From the NCBI RefSeq assembly GCF_964656455.1, contig NC_135716.1:109028389-109092388 (forward strand): a DNA stretch of 64,000 nucleotides. Reading direction: 5' to 3'. A program made the position numbers and the translations under genes. Origin of the DNA: Halichoerus grypus (taxonomy: Eukaryota > Chordata > Mammalia > Carnivora > Phocidae). Of this stretch, positions 10,515 through 22,075 are shown in pieces. The notes beneath the pieces are model-generated. The model saw only the letters and a program-made list of their open reading frames with translations, made no database searches and was not told where the DNA came from. The number at the start of each line of letters is the position of its first letter. Position 1 is the first letter of the stretch.

Positions 10515-12335
10515 AAAGCAGACAATGCTAAGGAGCTTAACCCCTATGTTTTCTTCTAGGAGATCTATTATTTCAGGTCTTATATTCAAATCTTTAAACC
10601 ATTTTGAATTGATTTTTGTATATAGTATAAGGTAGTGGTCCAATTTCATATTTTTGCATATGGCTGTCCAGTTTTCCCAACTCCATTTATTGAAGAGACT
10701 ATCCTTTTCCCATTGTATATTCTTGGCACCTTGATAATAAATTAATTGACCATAGATGCATGAGTTTATTTCTGGGCTCTCTATTCTGTTCCATTGATCT
10801 AAGTGTCTATTTTTATGTCAGTACCACACTGTTTTGATTACCATAATTTTGTAATATAGTTTGAAATCAGGACATGTGATGCCTCCAGCTTTGTTCATTC
10901 TGAAGATTGCTTTGGCTATTTGGGATCTTTTGTGGTTCCATAAAGATTTTAGAACTGTGAAAAATGCCATTGGAATTTTAATAAGGATTGCATTAAATCT
11001 ATAGATCGCTTTAAGTAGTATGGACACAATCCATGAGCACATATTATTTTTCCATTTATTCATGTCTTCTTCAATTTCATTCATCAATGTCTTTCAGTTT
11101 TCAGTATACAGGTCAGTTATCTCCTTGGTTAAATTTATTCCTAGGTATTTTATTCTTTTTAATGCAATTGTAAATGGGATTATTTACTTACTTTCTCTTT
11201 TTTATAGTTTGTTGTTAGTGTATGGAAATGCAACTGATTTTGTGTACTGATTTCATATCCTGCAACTTTACTGCATTTGTTTGGTTCTTAACAGTTTTGT
11301 TTTGTTTTGTTTTGTTTTTGGCAGAGTCCTTCAGGTTTTCTATATTTAATATTGTTCCGTCTACAAATAGAGTCAACTTTATTTCTTCCTTTCCAATCTG
11401 GATGCTCTATTTCTTGTCTAATAGCTCTGGCTAGGATTTTCAGTTCTATGTTAAATAAAAGTGGCAAGAGTTGACAACCTTGTCTTGTTCCTGATATTAG
11501 AGGAAAGGCTTTCAATTTTTCACCACTGAGTATGATGTTAGCTGTGGGCTTATTATATATGGCCTTTATTATGTCGAGGTATGTTCTCTCTATACCCACT
11601 TTGTTGAGAGTTTTTATCATGATGAGGGTTTTTATCATGAAAGGATGTTGATTTTTGTCCAATGCTTTTCTACATCTATCGACATAATCATATGATTTTT
11701 ATCCTTCATTTTGTTAATGTGGTGTACCAGAGTAACTGATTTGTGGATATTGGACCATCTTTGCATCTCTGGAATAAATCCCACTTATCATGATGTGTGA
11801 TCCTTTTAATGTATTGTTGAGTTCAGTTTGCTAATATTTTGCTGAGGATTTTTGAATCTGTGTTCATCAGGGATATTGGTCTGTATTTTTTTTTTCTTGT
11901 AGTGCCTTTGTCTGGTTTCAATATCAAGGTAATGCTGGCCTTCTAAATTGAGTATGGGACTCCCTCCTCTTCTATTTTTTTGAAGTTTGAGAAATATTGC
12001 AAATAATTCTTCTTTAAAATTTTGTAAGATTTTGCCAATGAGGCCATTTGGTTCTGGACTTTGTTGGGACGGTTTTGATTATTCATGTAAGCTCCTTACT
12101 AGTCATTGGTCTGTTCAGATTTTCTATTTACTCATAATTCAGTCTTGGTAGGTTGTATGTTCCTAGGAATCTATCCATTTCTTACAGGTTGTCCAATTTG
12201 CTGGTGTATAACTCTTCATAATACTCTTATGATCCTTCGTATTTCTGTGGTGTCAGTTGCAATGTCTTCTCTTCCACTTCTGATTTTATTTCAGTTATTT
12301 CATCAGTTATTTCTAGAAGTTGCTAGTTATTCTAT
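10515..12335 (-). mobile_element. LINE-1 ORF2 fragment, minus orientation
   Basis: About 1.8 kb of the L1 reverse-transcriptase and C-terminal coding region, read on the minus strand. The reverse-transcriptase motif GTRQGC is readable near 11475-11492 and a C-terminal block '[16 protein letters not shown]' near 10850-10900. The catalytic Asp-Asp box (about 11353-11370) is altered and out of frame with its surroundings, so the enzyme is dead. Frames of 124 and 89 codons survive by chance. Neither the 5' end nor the poly-A end is present. Confidence 0.93.
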
Positions 12336-14234
12336 AAAGCACATTTGCCCTATAGCTGCCCTGTCTAGGAACCACTTGAGGTAGCAGTCTTGGCAATTTA
12401 TTCGAGAATACAAGCCTGTTTGCCAGATCATTTCACGTGAAAGTCCCCAACAAGAAATTTAAATGCATCATCACAATGACAGAGGACCTTTCAGAAATAT
12501 CCTAAGGTACATGCATACCTATATAGACAGAGATGTTATGTGAGATTCAGTCAAGCATTATATGCAAATATGCTTGGAAAAGTGTGGCCCACTGCATTAA
12601 ATGAAAGAATTGATTAATTAGAATAACCTGGAAATGTATTGATAGAAACAGAACAAGAACCGTTTCTCAAATAACGTTCAACTTAAAGTTAGCAAATCAA
12701 TATGCTATAGCACAGCATGATTTAAGAACAATTTACAGTTCTCTGCTTAACACAAGTGAAAGGTTCATACTCATCCTTGTTTGCCCAAGGCCCCAGGGCA
12801 AACATCTCCTTGCTAATAACTGGGCAGTGACTCAGAAAAAGAGAAAGGAAACAGGAGGCTTCAGGCTGTACTGAAACGTAGCTGAGACTGTGCCAAGAAC
12901 AAGCCATCAAGCCCTAGGTTCATCAACAGCTCCACACAATGGTTAGAGAACCATCCTGCTTCCTCAGATTACTATTTTACATCTCTTCCCTCTAGGTCTA
13001 GCCTTGATAAATCTGCTGCTCTCTTTTCCCTATAGACAAATCCGGGGAACCTTTGGTATCCAAAGATTTGGTGACTAAAGGGAATTAAAAGATTCACAGA
13101 CATCTAAGTGATTCATGTGAATATAGTTAATTGAAGTAAATAAATTTAAAATGGTGCCACTTCACAAAAACAAATCTACTGTCTACACAACCCATGGCAT
13201 TTGTTGTATGTTTGCTGCATTGATTTAAAAATAATAGCACTGATAACAACGAAACGGTATCAATTTGTAGATTACTGTGGAAGTTAAGTACTTGGCTTTT
13301 GGTTTTATCTATCTTGAGATAAATAACATAATTGTTCAGTGGATCAGTTTACCCCACTATGAAAGAAGTTATTTTATCTTCCCTATCCCTCAGAGCAAAG
13401 ACCATTTTTGACCAAAATCTTTAACTATGGAGGAAAATAACACATCTATCAAAGGGTATTGACCCATCCATAGGATACGCAGCTGTGAATGCTAAAAGAA
13501 CCAGGCTGTGAGAACAGTCGGTGACATCCACATGTGACATCTGTATCTCCCACCGATTGCCAAGGTCGATTCTGCCATACTGGCCAACTGGTAGGTGCCC
13601 CTTTCCTCTCATACAATTCCTGGAGCGATAAGTTAGAGCCAAGAAGACTTTCCCACAAGAGCAGGAGTGCCTCTCTGATAAATACTTGAGAGTAGCTGCG
13701 TTTTCCTTCTTTAGGAGAAGAAAATCAATACTATATAACCACTGGATTACAAATTATATACTGATAACTCACACTAAAACAAATTAAAATAAAGTATAAA
13801 AGGGTCAAAGAGCTTTCTTACATTTTTACTAAAAAATAAATTTAGAATCACTTCCTCGACTCCATTCAACACTCATATCCCTTCCATTGTCCAACTTATT
13901 CTCCGTCTTCTGTCAAAATGGAAAAAATTGTGAAAAAAGAAAAGTTAATTTCAAAACTCTCACTCCAAAGCATCCTTCTTTTTCTGATTTTCCAGGCTGA
14001 TTGGACCCAGTGTTTGGGACACACCAAGGCAGCAACTCAACACTCGCTATTTGATAAGTTGGCTGAATCCTATCCTTCCCCTGGAAGCAGTGATGAGGCA
14101 GGGCAGGGCTGGCTGAGAGAGAGAAGACGAGTATTTGCTAAAGGGAGGTCCAAATATTGGCACTAGCAAAAGTCCCAGCACTAAACAGTTATATAAGCTA
14201 TTCTAGATCTGAGAGAAGAGTCAACTGGTCAACT
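12336..14234. other. unassigned sequence
   Basis: No repeat family is recognised after the L1. Open frames at 12722-12910 and 13421-13658 (minus) and 13918-14166 (plus, 82 codons) show no domain or splice context that I can support. Confidence 0.45.
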
Positions 14235-14400
14235 CAAAGGTGCTAGTAATAACAGCAACCACTACTTATTGAACATTTAACTCTGGGCCTTTTATATATG
14301 CTATGTCACTTAGTACTTCGGCAGGTACTAGGACTACTATTATACCCATCTTGCCAATAAGACTGAGGCTAGAGGATCCACTTCCAAGCTCACTCACTTG
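14235..14400 (-). mobile_element. MIR SINE, minus orientation
   Basis: Reverse-complement MIR landmarks in order: 'CTACTTATTGAACATTTAAC', 'TATATGCTATGTCACTTAGT', 'ACTATTATACCCATCTTGCC' and 'ACTGAGGCTAGAGGATCCAC'. It runs directly into a MaLR LTR fragment. Confidence 0.85.
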
Positions 14401-14407
14401 GCTTTTA

Positions 14408-14694
14408 GCAGAGGACCTCAGGTCTTTCCCATGTGAGTGAGGTTAGCTCACAGCACAGCTGCTGGTTTCCCCCAGAACAAGTGTTCTAAAAGTGCAAGAG
14501 CCACCAAGATGGAGGTTTTGGTATTCTATAACCTAATCTCAGAAGTGACATACCATCATCTCTGCATATTTTATTAGTCATAGCTTATTAGTTACACAGA
14601 CCAACTGGTAAATATGAGAGGTGATTACATGAGGGTGTCAGTATGAGAAGGTGGGAATCTTTGGAGGGGATCTCGGAAGCTGGCTATCACAAAA
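14408..14694 (-). mobile_element. MLT1-like MaLR LTR, minus orientation
   Basis: An LTR remnant of the ERVL-MaLR group. Landmarks on the plus strand: 'GCTGCTGGTTTCCCCCAGAA', 'CTCAGAAGTGACATACCATC', 'GAGGTGATTACATGAGGGTG' and the end 'GAAGCTGGCTATCACAA'. No internal region is attached, so it is a solo LTR or a fragment. Noncoding. Confidence 0.75.
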
Positions 14695-14740
14695 ATTGAT
14701 GCACAAAGGGTAAAGTTAGTACTAGAGAAACCAAGATTTA

Positions 14741-14923
14741 TTTTTTTTAAAGGTATTATTTATTTATTTGACAGAGAGAGACACAGCAAGAGAGGAACAC
14801 AAGCAGGGGGAGTATGAGAGGGAGAAGCAGGCTCCCCGCTAAGCAGAGAGCCCGATGTGGGGCTTGATCCCAGGACCTTGAGCCGAAGGCAGACGCTTCA
14901 CAACTGAGCCACCCAGGCGCCCC
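14741..14923 (-). mobile_element. Can-SINE with small internal deletion
   Basis: T-rich tail at 14741, 'TTATTTGACAGAGAGAGAC' tail core, CT-rich part and tRNA-like head ending 'ACTGAGCCACCCAGGCGCC'. About 15 bases around the 'GGGATCATGACC' segment are missing near 14878. A 16-base target-site duplication with two mismatches flanks it (14725-14740 and 14924-14939). Confidence 0.95.
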
Positions 14924-14939
14924 GAGGAATCAAGATTTA

Positions 14940-16299
14940 AACCCAGAGGTTGTTATTCTGTTTGGAGCCCTAAGTCCTTTAGAACCACGGAGCTATTATG
15001 GAGCCAATATGGATGAAAACACGCAGACTTAGTGGACCACTCTTCTTGTTTGAAAGCCCACCACCTACTGGGCCTCAACCTGAGAGTTCTACTCAAAAGC
15101 ATTTGACTCCAGCATGGCTGGAACTCTTAGCAGCACCCTGGTGTACTTTAGTGCAGGACCCTATTTGCTTATTCTTCTTCCTTCCCCCAGTGTCTAGATA
15201 GTAGAAGTTCTGTCCAATACCAAGTCTTTGTCCAAAGTCCAAAGTTCTTGGACAAAGACTTGGTATTGGAGCATAAAACACAATTCAGAGATTGTACTAA
15301 TTTGGGAGGTTTAAACAGTAAAACAGAATGTTGTTTTTTTAAGTTCCCTTGCAATTCCCCTCCTTGAAAATAAATTCACATGCTCACTTCAGCTAAACAC
15401 AAAGGGAAGAAATAAGTTTTCAGTGACTTTTTAAAAGATTGCTAGCCATATTTCTTTAACAGACATTCATTTCCTGGATTAGACACTAAGGAACTTATGT
15501 TATCATTCTATTTTATTTATTCTATGCATCTGTGGATTATAGAGTAGATCATGTTAAGTATAATGCTTTGAAAGGACCCTTCAGAGAAAGAACTAAATGA
15601 ATTTTCCCGTCTATTCTTAATATTCCCCCTACTGAATGTAGACAGCAACAGGAAAATTCAAAGCTATTATTTTTAATGTCAAATGCCTTACTAGTCCAAT
15701 AAAAGGGGGAAAGATATTAAACTTTTTATACAACAAGAACCAGATAGCACATATCTTCAAGAAACACATCTTAATCAAATTGAACATAGGAAATTAAAAA
15801 GAGGGTGGATGACTGAAGGTATCCATCCTCATTTAATTAAAAAAAAAAAAGAGCACTGGCAATCCTTATGAACAAGAGAGCATGTATTTTTCGCCTTTGT
15901 TCCTTTCAGATGAATAGTGTGGATTAATTTGGGTTCAGAAGGTTCTGAAAAACCTGAGAAATTGCTGTACTCATTGTCCTCAGATGAAAAAGAAATATTC
16001 CTTCTATTAGACAAGCCCATTTTATGTTAGGAAGCAACACCAGTGAGTGGAAGATATGAACTTCTGAAAGTCACCTCCGTAGCCTTGACCAAGGGGATTA
16101 AAATGCCTTTTTGATGACTTTATAGAATGGCTATAAACTTCAGATGAGATACCTCATATAAAGCCTGATGAGAAACAAAAGCCCTATGTAAGTATAAGGT
16201 GGAGAAAGTAGCGGTGTGGTTGGTAAGGTTATCTACATAAAATACTCCAAAATTGGGCTTAAAACTAATTCAGTCAACTATCCTACCATGAGAAAAATC
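14940..16299. other. unassigned sequence containing a perfect hairpin
   Basis: No repeat family is recognised. The block holds the 23-bp perfect inverted repeat listed separately and an A-run at 15839-15850. Confidence 0.45.
15213..15270. repeat. perfect 23-bp inverted repeat (hairpin, 12-base loop)
   Basis: The left arm (15213-15235, starting TCCAATACCAAG) is the exact reverse complement of the right arm (15248-15270, ending CTTGGTATTGGA), with a 12-base loop at 15236-15247. Pairing stops sharply at both ends. The stem has no mismatch, unlike most microRNA precursors, and matches no element I know. The perfection suggests recent origin or gene-conversion upkeep. Confidence 0.97.
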
Positions 16300-16515
16300 A
16301 TCACAGCAAATATTTATGGAGTTACTCACTATCAACAAATCTAAACACTACATTTAGTCCCATTTTACGGATGAGCCAAGAGGTTCCAAAAAGTTAAGCA
16401 ACTTCCCCAAGATCATGCAGCTCTGGATCATCATGCAGCAGAGCCAGGATCTGAGTTTGAATGCAAACATGATTCCCAGCCATGGTGTTAGCCTGTCATG
16501 CTGCCTCCATAATGC
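16300..16515 (-). mobile_element. MIR SINE, minus orientation
   Basis: Reverse-complement MIR landmarks: 'CCCATTTTACGGATGAGCC', 'AAGTTAAGCAACTTCCCCAA', 'CAGAGCCAGGATCTGAGTTT' and 'GTCATGCTGCCTCC'. Well preserved for a MIR. Confidence 0.9.
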
Positions 16516-16654
16516 TGCAGGCACTTTGTTCTCCCCAGCTCATTACCAGAATTACCCTGCTCATCTCCAGAACGGGGAGGACAAAAGGAGCCTCACTGTG
16601 AGAGCACATACCCAAACACACACGCCACACCCTCTCGTACCTGCAGAGATTTTA

Positions 16655-16868
16655 TTTTAGTTTATTTAAAGATTTTTATTTTATATTTAAAGATATTTAT
16701 TTGACAGAGAAAGAGAGTGTGAGAGCAGGAACATAAGCAGAAGGAGTGGGAGAGGGAGAAGCAGACTCCCCGCTGAGCAGGGAGCCTGACAGGGACTCGA
16801 TCCCAGGACCCCGGGATCATGACCTGAGCCGAAGGCAGACGCTTAACGACTGAGCCACCCAGGCGCCC
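16655..16868 (-). mobile_element. Can-SINE, full length
   Basis: A long T/A-rich tail (16655-16695), 'TATTTGACAGAGAAAGAGAG', CT-rich middle and an intact tRNA-like head ending 'CTGAGCCACCCAGGCGCC'. It is flanked by a perfect 16-base target-site duplication, ACCTGCAGAGATTTTA (16639-16654 and 16869-16884), which indicates a fairly young insertion. Confidence 0.97.
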
Positions 16869-17044
16869 ACCTGCAGAGATTTTAGATTATATTCTGCAAG
16901 TCAGAAATACTCCTCAGCAGGAACCATGGTTTAATTAGATTATTATAAAACCGAGCCAGGTTTGAAAATACATGGACACATACCTCCATTTTTCACTTTA
17001 CCCTTGAGCAGCAGCAGAGAATTCAAATAAAAATGTTACCGGTT

Positions 17045-17268
17045 TGGCATGTTTGTTTGGGCTGCTATAACAAAAATACCAAAAATACCATAAGCTGGGT
17101 GGCTTCTAAACAACAGACATCTATTTCCCCCGTTTCTGGAGGCCGGGAGGTGTCAGATCAAGGCCAGCGGATGGGACGTGTGGTGGAAAGCCACTTCCTG
17201 GTTCAGAGGCAGCCATCTTCTCATTGTGACTTCCCACACATGGCTGAGAGGGTGAGGGGTTGTGCTTG
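17045..17268 (-). mobile_element. MLT1-like MaLR LTR fragment, minus orientation
   Basis: Contains 'TTTGGGCTGCTATAACAAAA', 'AAGCTGGGTGGCTTCTAAAC', 'TTTCTGGAGGCCGGGAGG' and 'CACATGGCTGAGAGGGTGAG', the reverse-complement order of MaLR LTRs. The 5' half of the LTR is not seen after 17268. Confidence 0.8.
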
Positions 17269-18837
17269 GAGATCAGCTTCAGCCCGGTCCCACCGGGAGC
17301 CCTGGCCCCCTCACTACATCACAGAGTTGGGGGCCCCTTGGGACAAGGGGCTGACCGGTCACCCTGGTTTGCCTTGGATTGAGGGGTTTCCAGAGACACA
17401 GGACATTCGGCGTTAAATGTAGAAAGTGGGCAGTCCAGAGCAAACAAGGATTTGCGTCACTTATGAGACACTGAGTATCGGCCCCAACCCGGAGATGAGA
17501 GAGAGACGTCAGGGTGAGGTAGACAGCACTTCTCCCGGGAAGGGGATGCTGCAAGCATTAGAAGCCCATTCTCAAAAGTGGAGGATGGGCTCACCAGCCC
17601 CCGGGGTGATCTGGGCAGGACACCTCAGCAGCGACAGTTTCCTTCAATTCCACATCCTGGCTGTTAAATGTGAATATTCGTCCACTATGTTTACAGATCA
17701 AAAGCCACAGCCAATTTCCTCATTAAAACTAAAAGATTAAATTATCATTAATAATTCATCACTTGATTTTTTTTTTCTCATTCCCTTTGTATGAGACCAA
17801 AAGACAGACTATAAACAGTGGAAGTTCAATGGGATGTTCTGTAATATTTCCGAGTTTCTAGGTAACATGAACTCTCTAAACAAAATCTCAAACTGCATTT
17901 GTCAGACCCACAAGCGAGTGAGTGGGAGAAGCAGTCTGTGGGGTGGGTGCAAATGAACTCCTCCTCTTAGTCTTTCCAAGCCACAGTTTCTTCTTCTGAA
18001 AATGGGACACAAATCTTGGCCTCACAGAAGAGTTCAGAAGATTCAACACAAAGTAAATGTGCCACCAGTGGTAACCTTTACTGCTAACTGTTGAACAGAA
18101 TCTGAAAGCCTGAATTCTAAACCAGTGTCGTAGAGTGGGATGGGAGACTTTAACTAATCAAAATCTAGGGGGTGGCCAGAACAGAGTCCCCTATCCGCAG
18201 CAAATGTAGAGCTTCACATTCATCCTAGAGTGCACTTGAATGGCCACTCAAAAAGATTTATATCTTGGACTTTTATCAAGTGATTCTAAAATATTAACTA
18301 GAGTAATTACTTTAGAGAAAGTCAAAGGCCATTAAAAAATTTTTAACCCTAAAGTGAATGCTGATTCGTGTGACTTTATTATCAGCATGTGTTTGTATGT
18401 GTGCGTTGGGGGTTTGTAAATGAAGCTACAGTATAACGGTTTGATTGGGGAGCAGGACTGAGGGGGCTAACATGATTCTAGCTGCATTTACACTGTGAGC
18501 ATGGTTCAGTAACTGCACTTACACGTAAATGGGTTTATCCTTGTAATTCAAATAATTGCTTTGGTATTTTCAGTACCAACCAAGTATGAAAGCTCTGTAT
18601 AAAAGTTGTAGAAAATTCCCAGGGGAAGGAAAGTATCTATCGATCGGCCTATGAAACTATATACCATCCCCACTTTCTTCACCTTGCAAGGGAAAAAAAC
18701 AGATGTGCTAAATAATACCCATTTCATGGTTTGTCAGAATAAAATGAGATTATTATGTCAAAACCTTTGATAAACTGTAGAGGCTCTTATAAATGAAAGT
18801 TTGACTATCCTAAGTATTATGAAATTCAGAATACCAT

Positions 18838-18839
<2 letters not shown>
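17269..18839. other. unassigned, GC-richer at the left
   Basis: 17269-17460 is GC-rich with phrases such as 'TTGGATTGAGGGGTTTCCAG' and 'ACATTCGGCGTTAAATGTAG'. These recall an old dispersed repeat that I cannot name. Nothing is recognised in the rest. Open frames at 17033-17416 and 17426-17740 lie across the LTR fragment and this block and are not credible genes. Confidence 0.4.

Positions 18840-18840
<1 letters not shown>

Positions 18841-18872
<32 letters not shown>
18841..18872. repeat. (AC)16 microsatellite
   Basis: An uninterrupted AC tract of 32 bases. Confidence 0.98.
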
Positions 18873-18875
<3 letters not shown>

Positions 18876-19704
18876 TTACAGCCAAATGTGCAAACCATAG
18901 GAGTGGGATGGGGGGAGGCTGGTTCTTCTCAGCTTTTTGACAGGAAGGCTAATTTTCTCCCCTAAAATAAACTTAGTTTGAGATAGAACTGAAGAGATTT
19001 GGCAAATGTAAATATCTGCTGGTTAACTAGAAGTGAATTATAAACAATACCTACTCAGGGTTATAAGCATTAATGGGGTTAAGTGGAATTTCACACTTGA
19101 GGAATTTCATATGCTCAATCTTGACCCAGCTTCAGAAAATATATGGCTTTACTGTAAAATGCCCTAGAGACTCAAGAGGCATGCTGTTAGTTTGTGGGCA
19201 ACAAGCAGCAGAATTTAAATCAGGATGGAAAATTAAACACATGGCACTCTCCCCTGGCCTTCTGTTTCTCTCTAGGTGGGAAAGAATCTTACATGACTCC
19301 TCCTTCTTCCTAACCCTCATTTCTGTCAAGTCTCCAGCCTGCTTCAGCCTCAGAGTGGTTTTTCCTGACCACTTCTTCCCTCCACCCCACACTACCACCT
19401 CAATGGCTCAACACCTGGACATTTTGCCATACGCCTTCCCTCCAGACTCGAGTCCTGGAGAATTTCCCCAGCCACAGCCTTCCCCAAATGAACTCATCTT
19501 CCTGCCTGCCACCAGATCAATTCTCCTAAAACAGGGGTCCCAGAGGCCCACCAAATGCTCCAAGAAAATCAGAAATTCAGTGGTCAAATCAGTTTAGGAA
19601 ATGTCACTTATCCTATCTTCTTCTTGGAGCATCACTTTTGCAAATTAAGGGTTCTGAAAAGTCCTGCTGTAAAGACACCAACTTCACTTTATTTAACCCA
19701 GATT
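18873..19704. other. unassigned, holding the longest open frame of the window
   Basis: A 174-codon frame (19073-19597, plus) shows no domain, signal peptide or splice context that I recognise. Part of it (about 19290-19400, 'CATGACTCCTCCTTCTTCC') faintly recalls L2 sequence. I do not call it a gene. Confidence 0.4.
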
Positions 19705-19895
19705 CTTCAAACTGAGTAATATAACTAGCAACCCCTATGAGATAAGTATTATGAGGTTGTCATTTTACAGAGGATGAGACCAAGGCCAGACTAGGTTAGA
19801 GAACTCCCGAAGGTCATACAGCCACTAAATGGTAGAGCTGAAGTTCAGACTAACTCCAAAGTTAAACACTTCGGGTATCCTACAGCACTACAAAA
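19705..19895 (-). mobile_element. MIR SINE, minus orientation
   Basis: Landmarks: 'CTATGAGATAAGTATTATGA', 'GTCATTTTACAGAGGATGAG', 'GGTCATACAGCCACTAAATG' and 'GTAGAGCTGAAGTTCAGACT'. Confidence 0.85.
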
Positions 19896-19987
19896 TGAGA
19901 AACAATCTCTTCATATTTCCACTATCTTGGGCTTCCAATCAAAGATTTCCACCAAATCTCCCTACATGCCATTTATATTCTTTAACT

Positions 19988-20160
19988 AGAGCCTTGCTAC
20001 TCAAAGTGAGGCCTAAGGACCAGCAGCACTGACATAATCTGGCAGCTCATCAGAAATGCAACATTGCAGCACCCCTGCCCCAACCACCACCAGCTCAATG
20101 GAGTCAGAATCCACACTTAGCACAGAATCCCGTTGGAGACACACCACCCTGGAAAGTGTT
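19988..20160 (-). mobile_element. MER5A-like DNA transposon remnant (hAT-Charlie)
   Basis: 'TGCTACTCAAAGTGAGGCCT', 'GGACCAGCAGCACTGACATA' and 'GCTCATCAGAAATGCAACAT' match a MER5A end read inward from the 'TCTCAAAGTGTGGTCC' side. Nonautonomous; it never coded for protein. Confidence 0.75.
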
Positions 20161-21399
20161 TAGAGCATAATCTAATCTGTGTTTCCTATTCTTCCACTGT
20201 TAATTTTGTCTTCCACAAACCATGTTTCCTGGACCCATCAGCCAGGCAGTACAATTGGGTAGCATCAGTCAGCAAACAGTATCTCTTTGACCTGGCCCCC
20301 ACCCACTCTTACTTACTCCTCAAATTCCCCCCCGATGGTCCTGGGATTTCCCTGCATGTGTCTCGCATCCTAAAGTCTGATATCCACTATTTTCCCCCTC
20401 TCCCATTCTGTGGCCATCTTTATTCTCTGCCAACACCAAGCTGACGAGCATGCCACCAGCAACTGCTGGGGACAGTCCCATCCTGATGCCTCGGATGCTG
20501 GGCCACGCTTACCAACGCAGAGGTGCAGGACATGGTGGGGCTGCCCTACCAAAGCCAGCACTAGGCCCTCAGCTTCTTGTGGACACAGACTGTGAACGAT
20601 TCTTCCACACAGCCCAACATGGAGCGTGGAGCCTTCACAATCGAGATAAAGGAAGAGGCGAGGCAGGGCAGAGTGGGAAATCCGACAATTAGGGCAGAAG
20701 GATTATTCATTTTACAAAATGATTCCTTACAAGGATACCTCAAAAATATATTTCTAAAAGATTTGATTGACAAGAGTACTTTCCACACAGCTTTGCCGAG
20801 AGGCATCAGATGTGTCCCTGTGGGGAGGACACAGAGAAAGGGGAGGAAAGAAATCTAAGGGCCTGACCCAAGGCAAGGGCTCAAATAGGCATGTGTGATC
20901 TCTGGAAGATTCACAACTTAAATGACCCAAATTGAAGAGCTAAGTAATAGATGCCTCCAGACTGAAGAGGGGGACACAGGAGGGAAAAGGGTAGAAGGGA
21001 AAGTGACAGAGGAGCTGATGCCAAGGAAGGTGGCCAGGGATGGCTTGAAATCCCAGATGAAGAGGCCGTGATGGCATCTGTCCCCTCACTCTCAAAGCAA
21101 GGAAGATGGCCAGGACAGGGGGTTGTCCAAAGAACTCTAAGGCGCCCCACTCCTTATTTCCACAAAGAAGGAGGAAGGTAAGGCAGGAGACAATAACACA
21201 GATGTTCTCTGAGATCATTCAGGTCTGAAGACAGGATGCCGGACAAAGGCCGGAGTTGTCCTGGGCACACATTCTGTGCCTAGCCCACCCACCCGAGCAA
21301 TCACAGGGCCCAGCTGGATTTTGCATATAGTCACCCACTTTTTATCCACCTTCACCATCACCCTCGTTGGCCAATGCCCTCTCACCCTCTGCAATTAAA
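20161..21399. other. unassigned sequence
   Basis: GC content is somewhat higher than around it, and several short overlapping open frames occur on both strands (20370-21218). None has a recognisable domain. 20410-20640 was weighed as a processed pseudogene without success. Confidence 0.4.
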
Positions 21400-22075
21400 G
21401 AGCCTCCTGTCTGGTCCCCTAAATTCTCTTCTGCCTGTCCTCTAATTCATTCCCCACAGAGCAGCAAGTCCAGGGTATATCCAGCTGGTCCTGTCACTGC
21501 CAAGGGTGAGGCCTCCATGACTCCCCCAGGCTCCTGAGATACTGCACACCTGCGTACTGGACCCGAGCAGAGAGCCGTGGTGATCATGCCCCCCTGACCA
21601 CCCAGTCCATACAGCCACTCCTCTCCCACTTGCTATCTTTGCGCCATTTCCATTCCTTGGACGAGTCAAACTTTCTCCCACCTCAGAGACTGCATGTGCC
21701 ATTCTTTACCCGTGGACCTCTTTCTTCCTTGCACACAACCTGTCTGCCCACCCACCCAGCGCTTCACCTAGGTTCTTTCTCTTCCGTTCAGACCTAGTTT
21801 AAATGTCACTTCCTTAGTGACATCGTTAAGTCTCTTAGGACTCCCCAAGACCAGATAGGAGACCCAGCTCTGCCGTCTTATATTGCCCCCAGAATTCCAA
21901 ACTTTCCTGATAACATATATCATAATTTCATTTAACTAATCTCATACGTACCTAAAATAATTAATTTCTGCAAATCGTATTTATCTTATTTATTGTTGCA
22001 TCACCAGTGCATAGTACATCTGTTTGGCATTTAGTAGGTACTTAACAAATGTCTGTGGAAGAAAGAAGGGGAAGA
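21400..22075 (+). mobile_element. LINE-2 3' part, plus orientation
   Basis: Landmarks of the L2 C-terminal coding/3' region in order: 'CATTCCCCACAGAGCAGCAA', 'CTTGGACGAGTCAAACTTTC', 'CTAGTTTAAATGTCACTTCC' and 'GCATTTAGTAGGTACTTAAC' with 'AAATGTCTGTGGAAG' at the end. About 670 bases, interrupted by many stops. Confidence 0.8.

Noticed and set aside
11288..11662. 124-codon minus-strand frame with reverse-transcriptase motif as a gene
   Set aside because: It is a piece of a dead L1 ORF2 with a damaged catalytic box.
19073..19597. 174-codon open frame, the longest of the window, as a gene
   Set aside because: No domain, signal peptide, splice context or codon pattern is recognisable; part may be old repeat. 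A frame this long is expected by chance in 64 kb.
20410..20640. Processed pseudogene suspected from higher GC and open frames
   Set aside because: No protein was recognisable in any frame, and there is no poly-A tail or flanking duplication.
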